DNA of 64,000 nucleotides from Gammaproteobacteria bacterium. GTDB taxonomy: Bacteria > Pseudomonadota > Gammaproteobacteria > GCA-001735895. Below, one piece after another: positions 1 through 9,490 of the stretch. Position numbers and translations under genes: made by a program. The notes under the pieces are model-generated. The model was given only the letters and a program-made list of their open reading frames with translations. It was not told the DNA's origin and searched no databases. Location of the stretch: NCBI GenBank assembly GCA_029862125.1, contig JAOTXY010000007.1, positions 1 through 64,000 of the forward strand, written 5' to 3'. The first letter of the stretch is position 1, and every line of letters starts with the position of its first letter.

Positions 1-260
1 GCGATATTCAACGCCAGGCGCAACAACGTGGCAATCAGCAGGATGGTCGGGAAAACCGTGAAGTCGAGAGGTCGTAACGCATAAACCGAAACCAGCAGTA
101 CCACCAGCGCGAAAGTGATGTTGAAGGTAAACAGCATGTCCAGCGCCATTGGTGGCAGGGGTATCACCACCATCGCCAGCATCATGATGACGACTAAAGG
201 AGCTGCGAAGCCCTGGGGATTGAATCCGCGGAGTTGAGCGCTAAGGGTTTGTCCAGCCAC
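1..260 (-). CDS. flhA: FlhA, flagellar export gate protein (N-terminal part, runs off the window)
   Basis: Only the first ~86 codons are inside the window; the gene continues past base 1. The reading starts at a GTG at 258-260 with a GGGGAGAG ribosome-binding site five bases upstream. The translation begins VAGQTLSAQLRGF, then runs into hydrophobic segments containing VVIPLPPMALDML and RPLDFTVFPTIL, typical of the FlhA/LcrD membrane domain. FlhA is the large gate subunit of the flagellar type III export apparatus; its cytoplasmic domain receives chaperone-substrate complexes. It follows flhB by 64 bases in the same direction. That gap holds a small GCCAGC/GCTGGC hairpin (275-289) and no recognisable promoter, so it is probably cotranscribed with flhB. 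Confidence 0.9.
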   Translation of the reverse strand, partial: MAGQTLSAQLRGFNPQGFAAPLVVIMMLAMVVIPLPPMALDMLFTFNITFALVVLLVSVYALRPLDFTVFPTILLIATLLRLALNI

Positions 261-324
261 TAGTACTCTCCCCGGCCAGCTTTGCTGGCTTCAACGCAAG
301 CTGAAGTGTTTGATGACGAGGCCA

Positions 325-1455
325 CTATGCTTCCTCGTCCATCGGCATGTGAGGATCGGGACGCTGCGGCATTTCGCTTCCCTGATCGCGCGCGATACGT
401 AACTGGAACACGAAAGCGAGTATCTGCGCGACCGCGAAGTAGAGATGTGCTGGAATTTCCCGGTCCAGCTTGCAGTTTGCGTAAAGCGCTCGCGCCAGGG
501 GCGGTGCCTCGAAAATCTCGATATCGTGGAATTCAGCAATTTCCCTGATCTTGAGCGCAATCAGGTCCTTACCCATGGCAAGCACTACTGGCGCTGCCAT
601 GTTGTCGTGATCGTATTTCAACGCGACCGCGTAATGCGTCGGGTTGGTAATGATCACGTCTGCATCCGGCACCGCCTCCATCATGCGGCGCTGAGCCATC
701 TCCTGCTGTACCTGGCGCACTTTCGACCTGACCTCGGGCTTACCCTCGGTGTCTTTCAATTCGTCGCGTACTTCCTGCAGCGTCATCTTCAGCTTTTGAG
801 AGTGATCCCAGAGCTGGAATGGAACGTCGATAGCCGCTATCAGTATTAATGTCGAAGATACCACCAGGAAGCTCTGTCCCAGCAACCAGGCACCGTGCTC
901 CAGTGCCAGGGCCAGCGGCTGTGCTCCCAGCCCGAGGAATTCGTCGGCCTTGCTCCAAAGGAATACCACCGCAACACTGGACACCACTACGAATTTAGCA
1001 ACCGCCTTTAGCAGCTCCATCAGCCCCTTGGCCGAAAACATGCGTTTGAAACCGGCTATTGGGCTGATACGATCAGCCTTGAACGCCATCGACTCGATGC
1101 TGAAAGACCAGCCACCGATTGCCAGCGGCGTGAAAATCGCAATCACTGTCATCAGGAACATGAACGGACCGATCGCGGTCAGTGCCTCGTAGGTCGCGAC
1201 GCCGAATTTTTCGAACACGGCCTGCCTGGAATAAATGTCGGCACGCGATATGGTGAATCCCTCCTGCATGAATATCGAAATATGTTCGATCATGTGTGAA
1301 CCCATGAACAACAGCCCCAGGGCGCCGAAAACCATGATGGTCATGCTATTGAGTTCTTTGGAGCGCGGTACCTGACCTTTTTGCTTCGCATCGCGAAGCT
1401 TTTTCGCGGTAGGTTGTTCCGTTTTTTCCTGACCGGAGTCGCTTTCGTTCGCCAT
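325..1455 (-). CDS. flhB: FlhB, flagellar export substrate-specificity switch protein
   Basis: This 376-residue protein has the usual FlhB layout. A charged N-terminus (KTEQPTAKKLRDA) is followed by four hydrophobic segments between about residues 38 and 215 and a cytoplasmic C-terminal domain. The self-cleavage motif NPTH is intact at residues 271-274. In this family, cleavage between Asn and Pro allows the switch from rod/hook to filament export in response to FliK. The gene lies 12 bases after fliR and upstream of flhA, as in other gammaproteobacteria, and should be transcribed from the fliL promoter. Length is normal. Confidence 0.97.
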   Translation of the reverse strand: MANESDSGQEKTEQPTAKKLRDAKQKGQVPRSKELNSMTIMVFGALGLLFMGSHMIEHISIFMQEGFTISRADIYSRQAVFEKFGVATYEALTAIGPFMFLMTVIAIFTPLAIGGWSFSIESMAFKADRISPIAGFKRMFSAKGLMELLKAVAKFVVVSSVAVVFLWSKADEFLGLGAQPLALALEHGAWLLGQSFLVVSSTLILIAAIDVPFQLWDHSQKLKMTLQEVRDELKDTEGKPEVRSKVRQVQQEMAQRRMMEAVPDADVIITNPTHYAVALKYDHDNMAAPVVLAMGKDLIALKIREIAEFHDIEIFEAPPLARALYANCKLDREIPAHLYFAVAQILAFVFQLRIARDQGSEMPQRPDPHMPMDEEA

Positions 1456-1467
1456 ATCCGATTATCC

Positions 1468-2256
1468 TCAGGGTGCCACGACCGATTGCGAAAGCTGCAT
1501 CGCCTGCAACATCATTTGATTGAAGCGCGGCAGAATTCCGGGCATGACCAGCAGCAGGATGATGAATCCCATGAACATCGTGACCGGAAAACCAACCGAG
1601 AAAATATTTAACTGCGGTGCTGCCCGCGTCATGACACCCATCGACAGCGTGATTACCAGCATCGAGATCAGCGCCGGGATCGCGACCCACAGAGCACCGA
1701 TAAACATCTGGCTACCCCAGGCAATCAGCGACCAGAAATCAGCGCGTCCGACGCCAGTCGCCGAGATCGGCAGGCTCTCAAAACTGGACACGACCAGCTG
1801 AATCAGCATCAGGTGACCACCCAGGGCAAGAAACAACAGCGTGCCGATAATAATAAAAAACTGCGAGATCACGGGCACATTGACGCCGTTGGTGGGATCG
1901 ACCATCGACGCAAATCCGAGACCCATGCTCATCGCGATTGATTCGCCAGCGATCATCAGCGCACCGAAAACCAGCTGCATCGTAAAGCCCATCGACAGGC
2001 CAATCAAAATTTGCTGTGCCGAGATGAAAAATCCCTCGACCGAGAGTGCTTCGACCTGCGGTACTTCGGGTAGTAGCGGCACGACTACGACTGACAGCAC
2101 CATGGTAATAATGATCTTGACGCGGGTCGGTACCAGGCGCGTACCGATTACCGGCATCGCGATAAACATCGAACCGATGCGCATCATCGGCCAGATCAAT
2201 GATCCAACGAACGCGGTTGCCTGGGCGAAGTTGAAATCCATCTGCAGATCAACCAA
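1468..2256 (-). CDS. fliR: FliR, flagellar export apparatus membrane protein
   Basis: A 262-residue, very hydrophobic protein with about six membrane segments. It matches FliR by features such as the N-terminal FVGSLIWPMMRIGSMF and the internal GFTMQLVFGALMIAGE. FliR forms the export gate core with FliP and FliQ inside the MS ring. Its start codon overlaps the 3' end of fliQ by 8 bases, which suggests translational coupling. The order fliP-fliQ-fliR-flhB is the canonical one. Confidence 0.96.
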   Translation of the reverse strand: MVDLQMDFNFAQATAFVGSLIWPMMRIGSMFIAMPVIGTRLVPTRVKIIITMVLSVVVVPLLPEVPQVEALSVEGFFISAQQILIGLSMGFTMQLVFGALMIAGESIAMSMGLGFASMVDPTNGVNVPVISQFFIIIGTLLFLALGGHLMLIQLVVSSFESLPISATGVGRADFWSLIAWGSQMFIGALWVAIPALISMLVITLSMGVMTRAAPQLNIFSVGFPVTMFMGFIILLLVMPGILPRFNQMMLQAMQLSQSVVAP

Positions 2257-2518
2257 TCAGGCCCGGGATGCCAATATAAAGGCGCTTGGTAAAGCTCAAC
2301 AGCAGGTTAAGCATCCAGGGCCCTGCGATCAGTATCGACAGTAGCAACACCATGAGCTTGGGGATAAAACTCAGGGTTTGTTCGTTGATCGAGGTTGCGG
2401 CCTGAAACATACCGATCAACAAACCGATCGCGAGCGCCGAAAGCAACATTGGTGCAGTCAGCATTGCGATTACGTACAGTGCCTGCTGCGACAGGTCGAT
2501 GATGGTGTCGGGTGTCAT
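2249..2518 (-). CDS. fliQ: FliQ, flagellar export apparatus small membrane protein
   Basis: An 89-residue protein with two membrane hairpins, the standard FliQ size. The N-terminus MTPDTIIDLSQQALYV and the internal GLLIGMFQAATSINEQTLSF are family hallmarks. It is part of the FliP5Q4R1 export gate. It begins right after the fliP stop codon and overlaps fliR by 8 bases. Confidence 0.96.
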   Translation of the reverse strand: MTPDTIIDLSQQALYVIAMLTAPMLLSALAIGLLIGMFQAATSINEQTLSFIPKLMVLLLSILIAGPWMLNLLLSFTKRLYIGIPGLIG

Positions 2519-2519
2519 A

Positions 2520-3263
2520 TCAGGCTCCCAGCAGGAAACTCGAGGCCAGGGTACCCATGATCAACGCCCAGCCATCAACCAGCACGAATAACATCAGCTT
2601 GAAGGGCAAGGAAATAATCATCGGCGACAACATCATCATACCCATTGACATCAGCACACTGGCAACCACCAGGTCGATGATCACGAAGGGAATGAAGATC
2701 AGGAACCCGATTTGAAATGCTGTCTTTAACTCGCTGGTGACGAAGGCAGGCATCAGCAAAGTGAAAGGCGTTTTCTCCGGGGATTCAATTTCGGCCACAC
2801 CGGCAATATCGGCAAACATACGGATATCGGTTTCACGCGTTTGCGCCAGCATAAACGTCTTGAATGGCTCGGTCGCCGCCCGCATCGCGTCCATCGCCGA
2901 CATCGAGCCATTCAGGTATGGCTGCATGGCTACCTGGTAAACCTGGTCAAACACGGGTGACATCACGAACAGTGTCAGAAAAAGAGCCAGTCCCAGGATG
3001 ATCTGGTTTGAAGGTGTTTGCGCAGTACCCAGCGCCTGGCGCAGGATCGACAGCACGATAATAATGCGCGTAAACGAGGTCATCATCAGCAGGATCGCGG
3101 GCAACAACGTCAACATCGTCATCAGTGCCAGGATTTCCAGAGTTACCGTGTAAGTCTGGCCATCGCCATTGCCACCGTCGATCGAAATCGCCGGGATACC
3201 AGCCGACTGTGCCTGCACTTCGGGTACCACCATCACTAGCAACAAGCCGAACAGGAATTTCAT
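2520..3263 (-). CDS. fliP: FliP, flagellar export apparatus membrane protein
   Basis: A 247-residue protein with an N-terminal signal peptide ([20 protein letters not shown]) and four later membrane segments. The conserved stretches [18 protein letters not shown] and [16 protein letters not shown] are present. FliP is the main constituent of the export gate pore. Its ATG overlaps the fliO stop codon by four bases, a usual sign of coupled translation. Confidence 0.97.
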   Translation of the reverse strand: MKFLFGLLLVMVVPEVQAQSAGIPAISIDGGNGDGQTYTVTLEILALMTMLTLLPAILLMMTSFTRIIIVLSILRQALGTAQTPSNQIILGLALFLTLFVMSPVFDQVYQVAMQPYLNGSMSAMDAMRAATEPFKTFMLAQTRETDIRMFADIAGVAEIESPEKTPFTLLMPAFVTSELKTAFQIGFLIFIPFVIIDLVVASVLMSMGMMMLSPMIISLPFKLMLFVLVDGWALIMGTLASSFLLGA

Positions 3264-3676
3264 CTTGACTCCCGCTCACCCATGACGCGATTAAGCTTCT
3301 CGGCGAAAGAAGACGGAGCCAGTTGTCCTTCCGGGGCATCCAGTGGCTGTGACAGGGTGTGCAGCTTTTCGATGCGCCCTGGAGTCAAGCCAACCAGGAT
3401 CTGTTCCTCGCCGATTTGCAACAGTACGATTCGATCCCGGGTACCAATTGAAAGCCCCGCGATAATTTTGATCAGGCCATTTTGCGATTGCTGGTTCAGG
3501 TTGAATTTTCTGACCAGCCAGGCGAGCACAAATATCACCATCACGACCAGCAGTAACCCACCTGTCAGCTTGAACAGGTAGGGCGTCGAAAGCGGTTCCA
3601 GTGCAGGTGAATCAATTTGGGACTGCGCTAACGCCGTACTGGAGAGCAATCCGCTAAGTACCAGTATCCAGCGCAT
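3260..3676 (-). CDS. fliO: FliO, flagellar export apparatus assembly protein
   Basis: A 138-residue protein with an N-terminal hydrophobic signal ([12 protein letters not shown]) and one strong membrane helix ([18 protein letters not shown]). A small cytoplasmic domain contains [21 protein letters not shown], typical of FliO. FliO acts as a scaffold for FliP complex assembly. FliO is the most variable protein of the operon, but position between fliN and fliP and the domain pattern make the call safe. Its first base is the last base of fliN. Confidence 0.92.
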   Translation of the reverse strand: MRWILVLSGLLSSTALAQSQIDSPALEPLSTPYLFKLTGGLLLVVMVIFVLAWLVRKFNLNQQSQNGLIKIIAGLSIGTRDRIVLLQIGEEQILVGLTPGRIEKLHTLSQPLDAPEGQLAPSSFAEKLNRVMGERESR

Positions 3677-4107
3677 TAGCGGAGATTCTTGATCCGATCA
3701 GCCGGGCTGACCACGTCGGTCAGGCGAATACCAAACTTTTCGTTGACCACGACAACCTCGCCATGCGCCACGAGGGTGCCATTGACGAGCACGTCCATCG
3801 GTTCACCCGCGAGCCGGTCGAGCTCGACGATAGAACCCTGGTTCAGCTGCAGCAGGTTTCGAATACTGAGTTGGGTGCGACCGATTTCCATGCCCACGGT
3901 CACCGGAATGTCAAGGATAACGTCCAGCTTGACGTCACCAGAATCCGGGTTCGCGGTGTTATTCAAATGCTTTGCCGAAACCTGCTGGAATTCATCACCA
4001 CTACCCTGGTCGGCAGCTTCGTCTTCAACGCTGCTATCCGACGTCGCGGCTTCCAGTTCCTCGGCCAGGTCTTCCTGTTCAACGGCCTGTTCTGTGTCAT
4101 TGCTCAT
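3676..4107 (-). CDS. fliN: FliN, flagellar motor switch protein
   Basis: A 143-residue protein. The acidic, low-complexity N-terminal half (to about residue 50) precedes the C-terminal SpoA domain with LDVILDIPVTVGMEIGRT, GSIVELDRLAGEPMDVLVNG and GEVVVVNEKFGIR. FliN with FliM builds the C ring and also docks FliH during export. The gene starts 18 bases after fliM and touches fliO by one base. Confidence 0.96.
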   Translation of the reverse strand: MSNDTEQAVEQEDLAEELEAATSDSSVEDEAADQGSGDEFQQVSAKHLNNTANPDSGDVKLDVILDIPVTVGMEIGRTQLSIRNLLQLNQGSIVELDRLAGEPMDVLVNGTLVAHGEVVVVNEKFGIRLTDVVSPADRIKNLR

Positions 4108-4125
4108 AAGTTAGTCTCCTACAGA

Positions 4126-5145
4126 CTATTCCTGGTGTGTAATTGCGTTTTTGATGTCTTCGTTTTCCGGATCGTAGATCTCGATGATCTCTTCCACCTT
4201 GACGGCGGAGTTACCCTGATGCTCGCCAAACTGACCGCGGATAATCGGCAGCTCTTCGGCAAGAACCATGACTTGCTCGGGTAAATCGATCGGTATGATG
4301 TCGCCGGCCCTAAAGTTGATCAGATCGGAAAGCGGCACCTGCTTCTCGACGAACAGGGCTTGCATATTAATCTTGGCGTGCATCAATTCTTCCTTGAGAA
4401 GAATGGCCCAGCGTTCGTCGATATCGCCACGATCGCTCTGCACGCCGGTGTCGAGCAGATTTCGGATCGGTTCGATCATCGAGTACGGGTACACTACCTG
4501 TATATCCCCTCCGCCACCTTCGAGCTCGACATGGAAAGTTGAAACCACGACAACTTCGGTGGGGCTGACGATGGTCGCCATCTGCGGATTAACCTCGTGA
4601 TTGTGGGAGTTGAAATTAACCGACATGACGGGCTCCCAGGCCTTCACCAGGTCCTCAAAGCAGATCTGCACAACCTTGTCGATAACCCGCAATTCGGTGC
4701 CGGTAAATTCGCGATCCTCGATCTTGGCCTGAATGGTGCCGTCACCACCAAAAAAGTTGTCGACCAGAACGAAGACCAGTTTGGGATCCAGCATGATCAA
4801 CCCGGTGCCCCGCAACGGCGCCATTTTTATCAGGCTCAAACTGGTCGGCACATCCAGGGTCTGGATATACTCGTTGAACTTGACCATCTCGAGGCCTGTT
4901 ACCGAAATTTCCGGTGACTTGCGCAGCAGGTCGAAAAAACTGATGCGAAAGTAGCGTGCGAAACGCTCGTTAATCATTTCCAGGGTCGGCAGGCGTCCGC
5001 GAACGATGCGCTCCTGGTTGTTGAAGTCGAAAGGCATGGCTTCGCCATTAACTTCAGCGTTATCCGATGATGTATCGATAACGCCGTCGTCGACGCCGCC
5101 AAGCAGGGCATCGACTTCGTCCTGGCTGAGAATGTCGTCACTCAA
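4126..5145 (-). CDS. fliM: FliM, flagellar motor switch protein
   Basis: A 339-residue protein of typical length. The N-terminal CheY-P binding peptide LSQDEVDALLGG lies at residues 5-16, followed by a linker, the CheC-like middle domain and a C-terminal SpoA domain. FliM sits in the C ring and changes rotation sense when CheY-P binds, so the intact peptide implies that a CheY is encoded elsewhere. It lies 10 bases downstream of fliL. Confidence 0.97.
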   Translation of the reverse strand: MSDDILSQDEVDALLGGVDDGVIDTSSDNAEVNGEAMPFDFNNQERIVRGRLPTLEMINERFARYFRISFFDLLRKSPEISVTGLEMVKFNEYIQTLDVPTSLSLIKMAPLRGTGLIMLDPKLVFVLVDNFFGGDGTIQAKIEDREFTGTELRVIDKVVQICFEDLVKAWEPVMSVNFNSHNHEVNPQMATIVSPTEVVVVSTFHVELEGGGGDIQVVYPYSMIEPIRNLLDTGVQSDRGDIDERWAILLKEELMHAKINMQALFVEKQVPLSDLINFRAGDIIPIDLPEQVMVLAEELPIIRGQFGEHQGNSAVKVEEIIEIYDPENEDIKNAITHQE

Positions 5146-5155
5146 GATTATTCCC

Positions 5156-5656
5156 CTACTGCATCACAAAGCTGGTGAAAAAAACGTTGTCGACTTCACC
5201 ACCCGAGCCATGCTTGTTTATTACGGTTTGCACCGTATCCAGTGCCGATTTTTGCAGGCGCTCCTTGCCTTCGGGGACACGCAGTTCGGCCGAACTTTGT
5301 TGACCGAACAGGACCACCAGGTTATTGCGTATCAAGGGCTTGTGCTTTTCGAGTTCTTCGGCGACATCGTCGTCGAAAGTCAGTACCTGCATTGAAATCT
5401 GCAGGAATCCAACCGGATCCTCGGGCGCCAGGTTTACCGTAAAGGCAGGCTTCAGATCGATGTAACTGGCATCGCCCCGAGAAACTTCGACTTCTTCCAT
5501 GACCTCGGTTTCGGCAGTGTCATCGCCCCCGACGATCAACAGGGTGCCACCGACCGAACCACCGACCAGCAATATCACACCCACAATGATGAAAATTAGT
5601 TTTTTCTTGCCGCCGCCGGTTGCTTCGGCTTCGGCCTGTTGCTCTTCTTCCGCCAT
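5156..5656 (-). CDS. fliL: FliL, flagellar basal-body associated protein
   Basis: A 166-residue single-pass inner-membrane protein. A short, Glu-rich cytoplasmic N-terminus and a GGGKKK stretch precede a membrane helix (LIFIIVGVILLVGGSVGGTLL, ~20-40). The periplasmic domain holds IDLKPAFTVNLAPEDPVGFLQ. FliL forms a ring around the stator units and supports torque. It is first in the fliLMNOPQR-flhB-flhA unit, and a sigma-54 element lies about 40 bases upstream of its start. Confidence 0.95.
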   Translation of the reverse strand: MAEEEQQAEAEATGGGKKKLIFIIVGVILLVGGSVGGTLLIVGGDDTAETEVMEEVEVSRGDASYIDLKPAFTVNLAPEDPVGFLQISMQVLTFDDDVAEELEKHKPLIRNNLVVLFGQQSSAELRVPEGKERLQKSALDTVQTVINKHGSGGEVDNVFFTSFVMQ

Positions 5657-5694
5657 TTTTTGGATTCCTGTCTGTTAACAGATACCTAAGGCTG

Positions 5695-5710
5695 AGCAAT
5701 TCCTATGCCA
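5695..5710 (-). promoter_or_regulatory. Sigma-54 promoter of fliL
   Basis: The minus strand reads TGGCATAGGAATTGCT. The GG and GC pairs are separated by the required ten bases, and the match to TGGCAC-N5-TTGCW is close. Transcription would start near 5684, about 28 bases before the fliL ATG. It lies directly downstream of the fliK terminator. Confidence 0.85.
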
Positions 5711-5825
5711 AATAATTTTCCTTTTACTTTTCAGATAGTTATATTAATCAAAATCAAAGTAGACAGTTTTTTGACAGTGTTTTCCGGCTTAGAGACAATA
5801 ACTTGTCGGCGGCTGGTTTGAAGGG

Positions 5826-5856
5826 ACTAAAAAGATTGCGGCGCGAACGCCGCAAT
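5826..5856 (-). terminator. Rho-independent terminator after fliK
   Basis: A perfect 9-bp stem (5835-5843 with 5848-5856, ATTGCGGCG type) closes a four-base TTCG loop. On the minus strand it is followed by CTTTTTAG. It ends the fliK transcript just before the fliL promoter. Confidence 0.88.
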
Positions 5857-5866
5857 AAGGGGGTAA

Positions 5867-7513
5867 TCAGGCGAAGGTGTCTACAATTCCGTCGCCAATG
5901 AAATAATTAACCGCATCGCGCTGCTGATGGTCGAAATCCGGGTCCTGGTAAGATTCATCCTGCTGATCAGCGTCTGCACCGGGGCTCGTTTGCGAACGGG
6001 CCTGCTGCTGGTCCTGGCGCTGTGAAACATCGACGCTTACATTCTGATAACCGCTTTCCTGCAAAAAGTCGCGCAGACGAACCGAGGCGGATTCAATCAA
6101 GTCGCGGGTTTGCGCATGCTGAGTCTGAAAGATAACCGTGGTCGCATCGTCAGCAAGTTTAATTTGCACATCGAGTTTGCCCAGGAATGGCGGATCAAGC
6201 CGAATATTTGCCGTATTTTGCTTCTGGTTAATCATCCAGTTGACGCGCTCACTCAATCCACTACCCAATTGCGTTGAATCCGGGTTGCGTGCCAGTGTCA
6301 GCGTCTCAAGATGGGTTGGAAAGGTATAGGATTGGGTCGTGGCTGTCAGCGGAGGCGATAAAGCCGAAAATGCCTGGGCCGCGCTTGTCGACAGGGCGAC
6401 GTTTTGCTGTGATGTATTTGCGCTCGGCTGCGCCGGGATTTCGAGATTTCGATACTCGGGAGTGCTGATATTGAGCATATCGCGAGCGGTTAAGCTGTCA
6501 GCGACCGGTATCTTTTCGGCTAACGACAAAACCCTGTCCGTGATCGGCACAGTAGCAGCAGCAAGGTCCCTGGTTACATTCTGAATCAGGCCTTTTGGAT
6601 TCCTTTCAGCAGGTACGGAGCGATCCCCCCCTGCTGGCACGGCAACAGGGATTGCAGGTTGCAGTGTCAATCCAGCCAGGTCCGCAGGCCGTAAGGGAGG
6701 CGGTGCCGTCCCGACATCCGGGATACGCGTTTTTCCAACAATCCCGGCTTGGTCAACAAGCCTGGCTGCTGGCAACAGATCTTTACTGATGGTTCGAGGA
6801 GATTGAGGAGCAACGATTTTATCCCTGGCAATAACCTGGTCTGACTCGGCGACCGGGGATTTACCCATCACCGCCACAAAATCCGCCGCCACGGGCCCTT
6901 TATCCGTTATCCCCTGCAGCGAGGCTACCCCACGCGGTTGTGGAGCGACCGTGGGCGGCCGGGTTACTCTTGACAGACGAGCTGGCAGGACTTCGGAACT
7001 GGCTGGCCTGATAACCTCGGCAACAGCTACTTGCGTCACTGAAGGCGCAACCGTCTTTGCAAACATGTCCTGTTTTGCTATTTCCGGCCCGGCATCATCC
7101 GGCAAAAGATTTCCGCCGATGGGCAACGGTTCGCCCTTTTCCCCGCTTGTCGGCGCATTTAGCATGCCGCTGATATCAGGCCCTGGGATTTGTTTTACGG
7201 GGTTAACGACAGGTTGCGGCAGTATATTTATGCCGGGATCAGAATCCCGCTTGAACATGCCCGGATCGTGCAATGGAACCTCACCATCGGTTACCACCAG
7301 TGGCAGCTCCGGGGTCATCTCGGAGGTTTCCGTTTGTATCGGTAGCTTTTCTAAAAAATCTTTAAAATCAACGCCTTGGCCTTCTTTTTCGGACGCCTGG
7401 GGGAGCTGTTGGGAAAACAAACCGGCAAAGCTGTCCGCACCTGATTCCACCACCATGGAAACGTCCTGTTGCTCCAGGGTGAGCGCGGTTAAATCGGTCA
7501 GCATTATATTCAT
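5867..7513 (-). CDS. fliK: FliK, flagellar hook-length control protein
   Basis: A 548-residue protein. A long, Pro/Val/Ala-rich, low-complexity N-terminal region (about 1-400) precedes a conserved C-terminal Flg_hook domain with LDPPFLGKLDVQIKLADD and LRDFLQESGYQNVSVDV. FliK is secreted as a molecular ruler, and its C-terminal domain triggers the FlhB specificity switch. The ATG at 7513 is used here; a second ATG four codons on (MLTDLTALT) is equally possible. The gene stands alone between its own sigma-54 promoter and a strong terminator. Confidence 0.93.
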   Translation of the reverse strand: MNIMLTDLTALTLEQQDVSMVVESGADSFAGLFSQQLPQASEKEGQGVDFKDFLEKLPIQTETSEMTPELPLVVTDGEVPLHDPGMFKRDSDPGINILPQPVVNPVKQIPGPDISGMLNAPTSGEKGEPLPIGGNLLPDDAGPEIAKQDMFAKTVAPSVTQVAVAEVIRPASSEVLPARLSRVTRPPTVAPQPRGVASLQGITDKGPVAADFVAVMGKSPVAESDQVIARDKIVAPQSPRTISKDLLPAARLVDQAGIVGKTRIPDVGTAPPPLRPADLAGLTLQPAIPVAVPAGGDRSVPAERNPKGLIQNVTRDLAAATVPITDRVLSLAEKIPVADSLTARDMLNISTPEYRNLEIPAQPSANTSQQNVALSTSAAQAFSALSPPLTATTQSYTFPTHLETLTLARNPDSTQLGSGLSERVNWMINQKQNTANIRLDPPFLGKLDVQIKLADDATTVIFQTQHAQTRDLIESASVRLRDFLQESGYQNVSVDVSQRQDQQQARSQTSPGADADQQDESYQDPDFDHQQRDAVNYFIGDGIVDTFA

Positions 7514-7571
7514 CTGGTCATCCAGTCAGTTCTTTTGGTGTTGCGATTTTCTAGCTATTGCATGGACTGAA

Positions 7572-7587
7572 TGCATCATGCGTGCCA
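7572..7587 (-). promoter_or_regulatory. Sigma-54 promoter of fliK
   Basis: The minus strand reads TGGCACGCATGATGCA, with a perfect -24 box TGGCACG and a GC ten bases after the GG. The start would fall near 7561, about 48 bases before the fliK ATG. It lies in the 90-base gap between fliJ and fliK. Confidence 0.85.
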
Positions 7588-7603
7588 GTTTTGTTGAATC
7601 GTC

Positions 7604-8038
7604 TTAGCGGCGGTTAAATTTACGCTGCGCAAATTCATCGAGTGCTTTCTGCTCTTTGCGCTCCTGCTCTACAAACTCCTGCTGTTGCAGCTTATCAACT
7701 ACCTTGTGCATCTTCTTCGAATCGATGCGCATCGCATTCCAAAGCCGTCGTTTCTGTAACAGTTCCTGCTGGCGCAACTCAACCACTTCCATCTGGCGTT
7801 CAATGGTCTGATCGAGTTGCTGCAGGAAGCGGTTGAACTCCTGCAGTTCATGTGGCGTAAAAACACCAATGTCGTATTTTTTCTTCTCCAGGTATTCAAG
7901 CTTGTAGTTCTGCAGCTGAACTTGACGGGCCTGTTCTATTTCAAGCAGGTTCTGACTCACGGCAACTTCCTGCAGTGCGCGCTGCTCTTTTTTATCGGTA
8001 TGCTGAACCACCGGGTGTAAACGCTGGGAACGAGTCAT
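7604..8038 (-). CDS. fliJ: FliJ, flagellar export chaperone-escort protein
   Basis: A 144-residue, almost wholly charged and Gln-rich protein predicted to be a continuous coiled coil (for example LEYLEKKKYDIGVF and LDQTIERQMEVVELRQQELL). Size, composition and position directly after fliI identify it as FliJ. FliJ resembles the gamma stalk of F-ATPase, links the FliI hexamer to FlhA and recycles export chaperones. It begins 3 bases after the fliI stop. Confidence 0.93.
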   Translation of the reverse strand: MTRSQRLHPVVQHTDKKEQRALQEVAVSQNLLEIEQARQVQLQNYKLEYLEKKKYDIGVFTPHELQEFNRFLQQLDQTIERQMEVVELRQQELLQKRRLWNAMRIDSKKMHKVVDKLQQQEFVEQERKEQKALDEFAQRKFNRR

Positions 8039-8041
8039 AGC

Positions 8042-9490
8042 TTACCCAACCAGTTCGCCACTTAACGGCTGATCCACCTGCACATCCGCCGATTGATCCA
8101 CCGGCGTATCGTCCGCAACGGGCCGCTCGTCATCCCCGGTATTAATCAGCACTTCGGCTAACTGGGTGCGACTGCTGTCAAAACTGACCGAGTGGTTCAT
8201 ATTCTGGGTGATAAATTCGATCAGCTGGGGGTGCATCCGAATCGCGCGATCGATCGCAGGATCGGATCCCTGCTGGTATGCGCCAACGCTTATCAAGTCA
8301 CGATTTTGCTGGTAGAGACTGTAAATATGCTTGAAATTCTGGGTCATGCTCATGTGCTCGGGTGTCGTAATCTGGGGCGTCAGCCGGCTAATCGAAGATT
8401 CGATATCGATCGCGGGATAGATGCCGGTTTCCGCCAATTGACGCGACAGTACGATATGCCCGTCGAGAATAGCCCGGGCGGCGTCGGCAATTGGATCGGC
8501 GTGATCATCGCCCTCTACCAGGACCGTATAAAACGCGGTAATCGAGCCGGCATTATCGGCACCGTTTCCGGCGCGTTCGACTAACTGGGGAAGACGGGCG
8601 AAAACCGAAGGTGGATAGCCCTTGGTCGCCGGTGGCTCACCGATGGCCAGGGCAATTTCTCGCTGCGCCTGGGCAAATCGGGTGAGTGAATCCATCAGCA
8701 ACAGCACATTTTTCCCCTGGTCGCGGAAGTACTCGGCGATACTGGTAGCCTGCATCGCGCCATGGATACGCATCAACGGCGAAGAGTCCGCCGGTGCGGC
8801 CACGACAACCGCCTTGCGTAATCCCTGTTGGCCCAGGATTTCCTGGACAAATTCTTTCACCTCGCGGCCGCGTTCACCGATCAATCCGACGACGACGATA
8901 TCGGCCTCTGTATAGCGGGTCATCATGCCGAGCAAAATCGATTTGCCCACCCCGCTTCCGGCAAATAAACCCATACGCTGACCCCGACCAATCGGAAACA
9001 ACGCGTTAATGGCGCGAACGCCTACATCGAGTTCTTCGTGAATCGGGGTTCGATTCAGCGGATTGATCTCCTTGCCCTGCAATGGATACTTCTGGTGTGC
9101 TCGTAAAGGTCCCTTGTCATCCAACGGCCTGCCGCGCCCGTCGATAACCCGGCCCAGCAATTCCGGGCCCGCCAGCACGTCGGATCCCTGTCGCATCGGA
9201 ATCACGCGCGCATTCGGCACCAGCCCGCGAACCTCTGCAGTCGGCATCAGGTAAAGACTATCGCCGGAGAAGCCGACGACCTCGGTTTCGACGCGGTCAC
9301 CCCTTGAATTAACGACGTCGCAACGCGCCCCGGTCGGTGCCTGGCAACCAACCGCCTCGAGCGTCAAACCGACCATGCGAGTCAGCACGCCTTCGACTAC
9401 CGGACTACCAAGATGTCTCGATTCGCTGCCTGTCCGCGCCAGCGAAGTCATCCAGCCCCGGGTCGCCTTTTCGATTAGTGGATTGGGCAC
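8042..9490 (-). CDS. fliI: FliI, flagellum-specific export ATPase
   Basis: A 482-residue F1-beta-like ATPase. Walker A AGSGVGKS lies at residues 177-184, Walker B-type VLLLMDSLTRFA near 265, and the family signature AIGEPPATKGYPPSVF is present. The C-terminus carries an extra acidic tail of about 25 residues compared with many FliI proteins. FliI forms a hexamer under the export gate with FliH and FliJ. Its first base coincides with the last base of fliH, which suggests coupled translation. Confidence 0.97.
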   Translation of the reverse strand: MPNPLIEKATRGWMTSLARTGSESRHLGSPVVEGVLTRMVGLTLEAVGCQAPTGARCDVVNSRGDRVETEVVGFSGDSLYLMPTAEVRGLVPNARVIPMRQGSDVLAGPELLGRVIDGRGRPLDDKGPLRAHQKYPLQGKEINPLNRTPIHEELDVGVRAINALFPIGRGQRMGLFAGSGVGKSILLGMMTRYTEADIVVVGLIGERGREVKEFVQEILGQQGLRKAVVVAAPADSSPLMRIHGAMQATSIAEYFRDQGKNVLLLMDSLTRFAQAQREIALAIGEPPATKGYPPSVFARLPQLVERAGNGADNAGSITAFYTVLVEGDDHADPIADAARAILDGHIVLSRQLAETGIYPAIDIESSISRLTPQITTPEHMSMTQNFKHIYSLYQQNRDLISVGAYQQGSDPAIDRAIRMHPQLIEFITQNMNHSVSFDSSRTQLAEVLINTGDDERPVADDTPVDQSADVQVDQPLSGELVG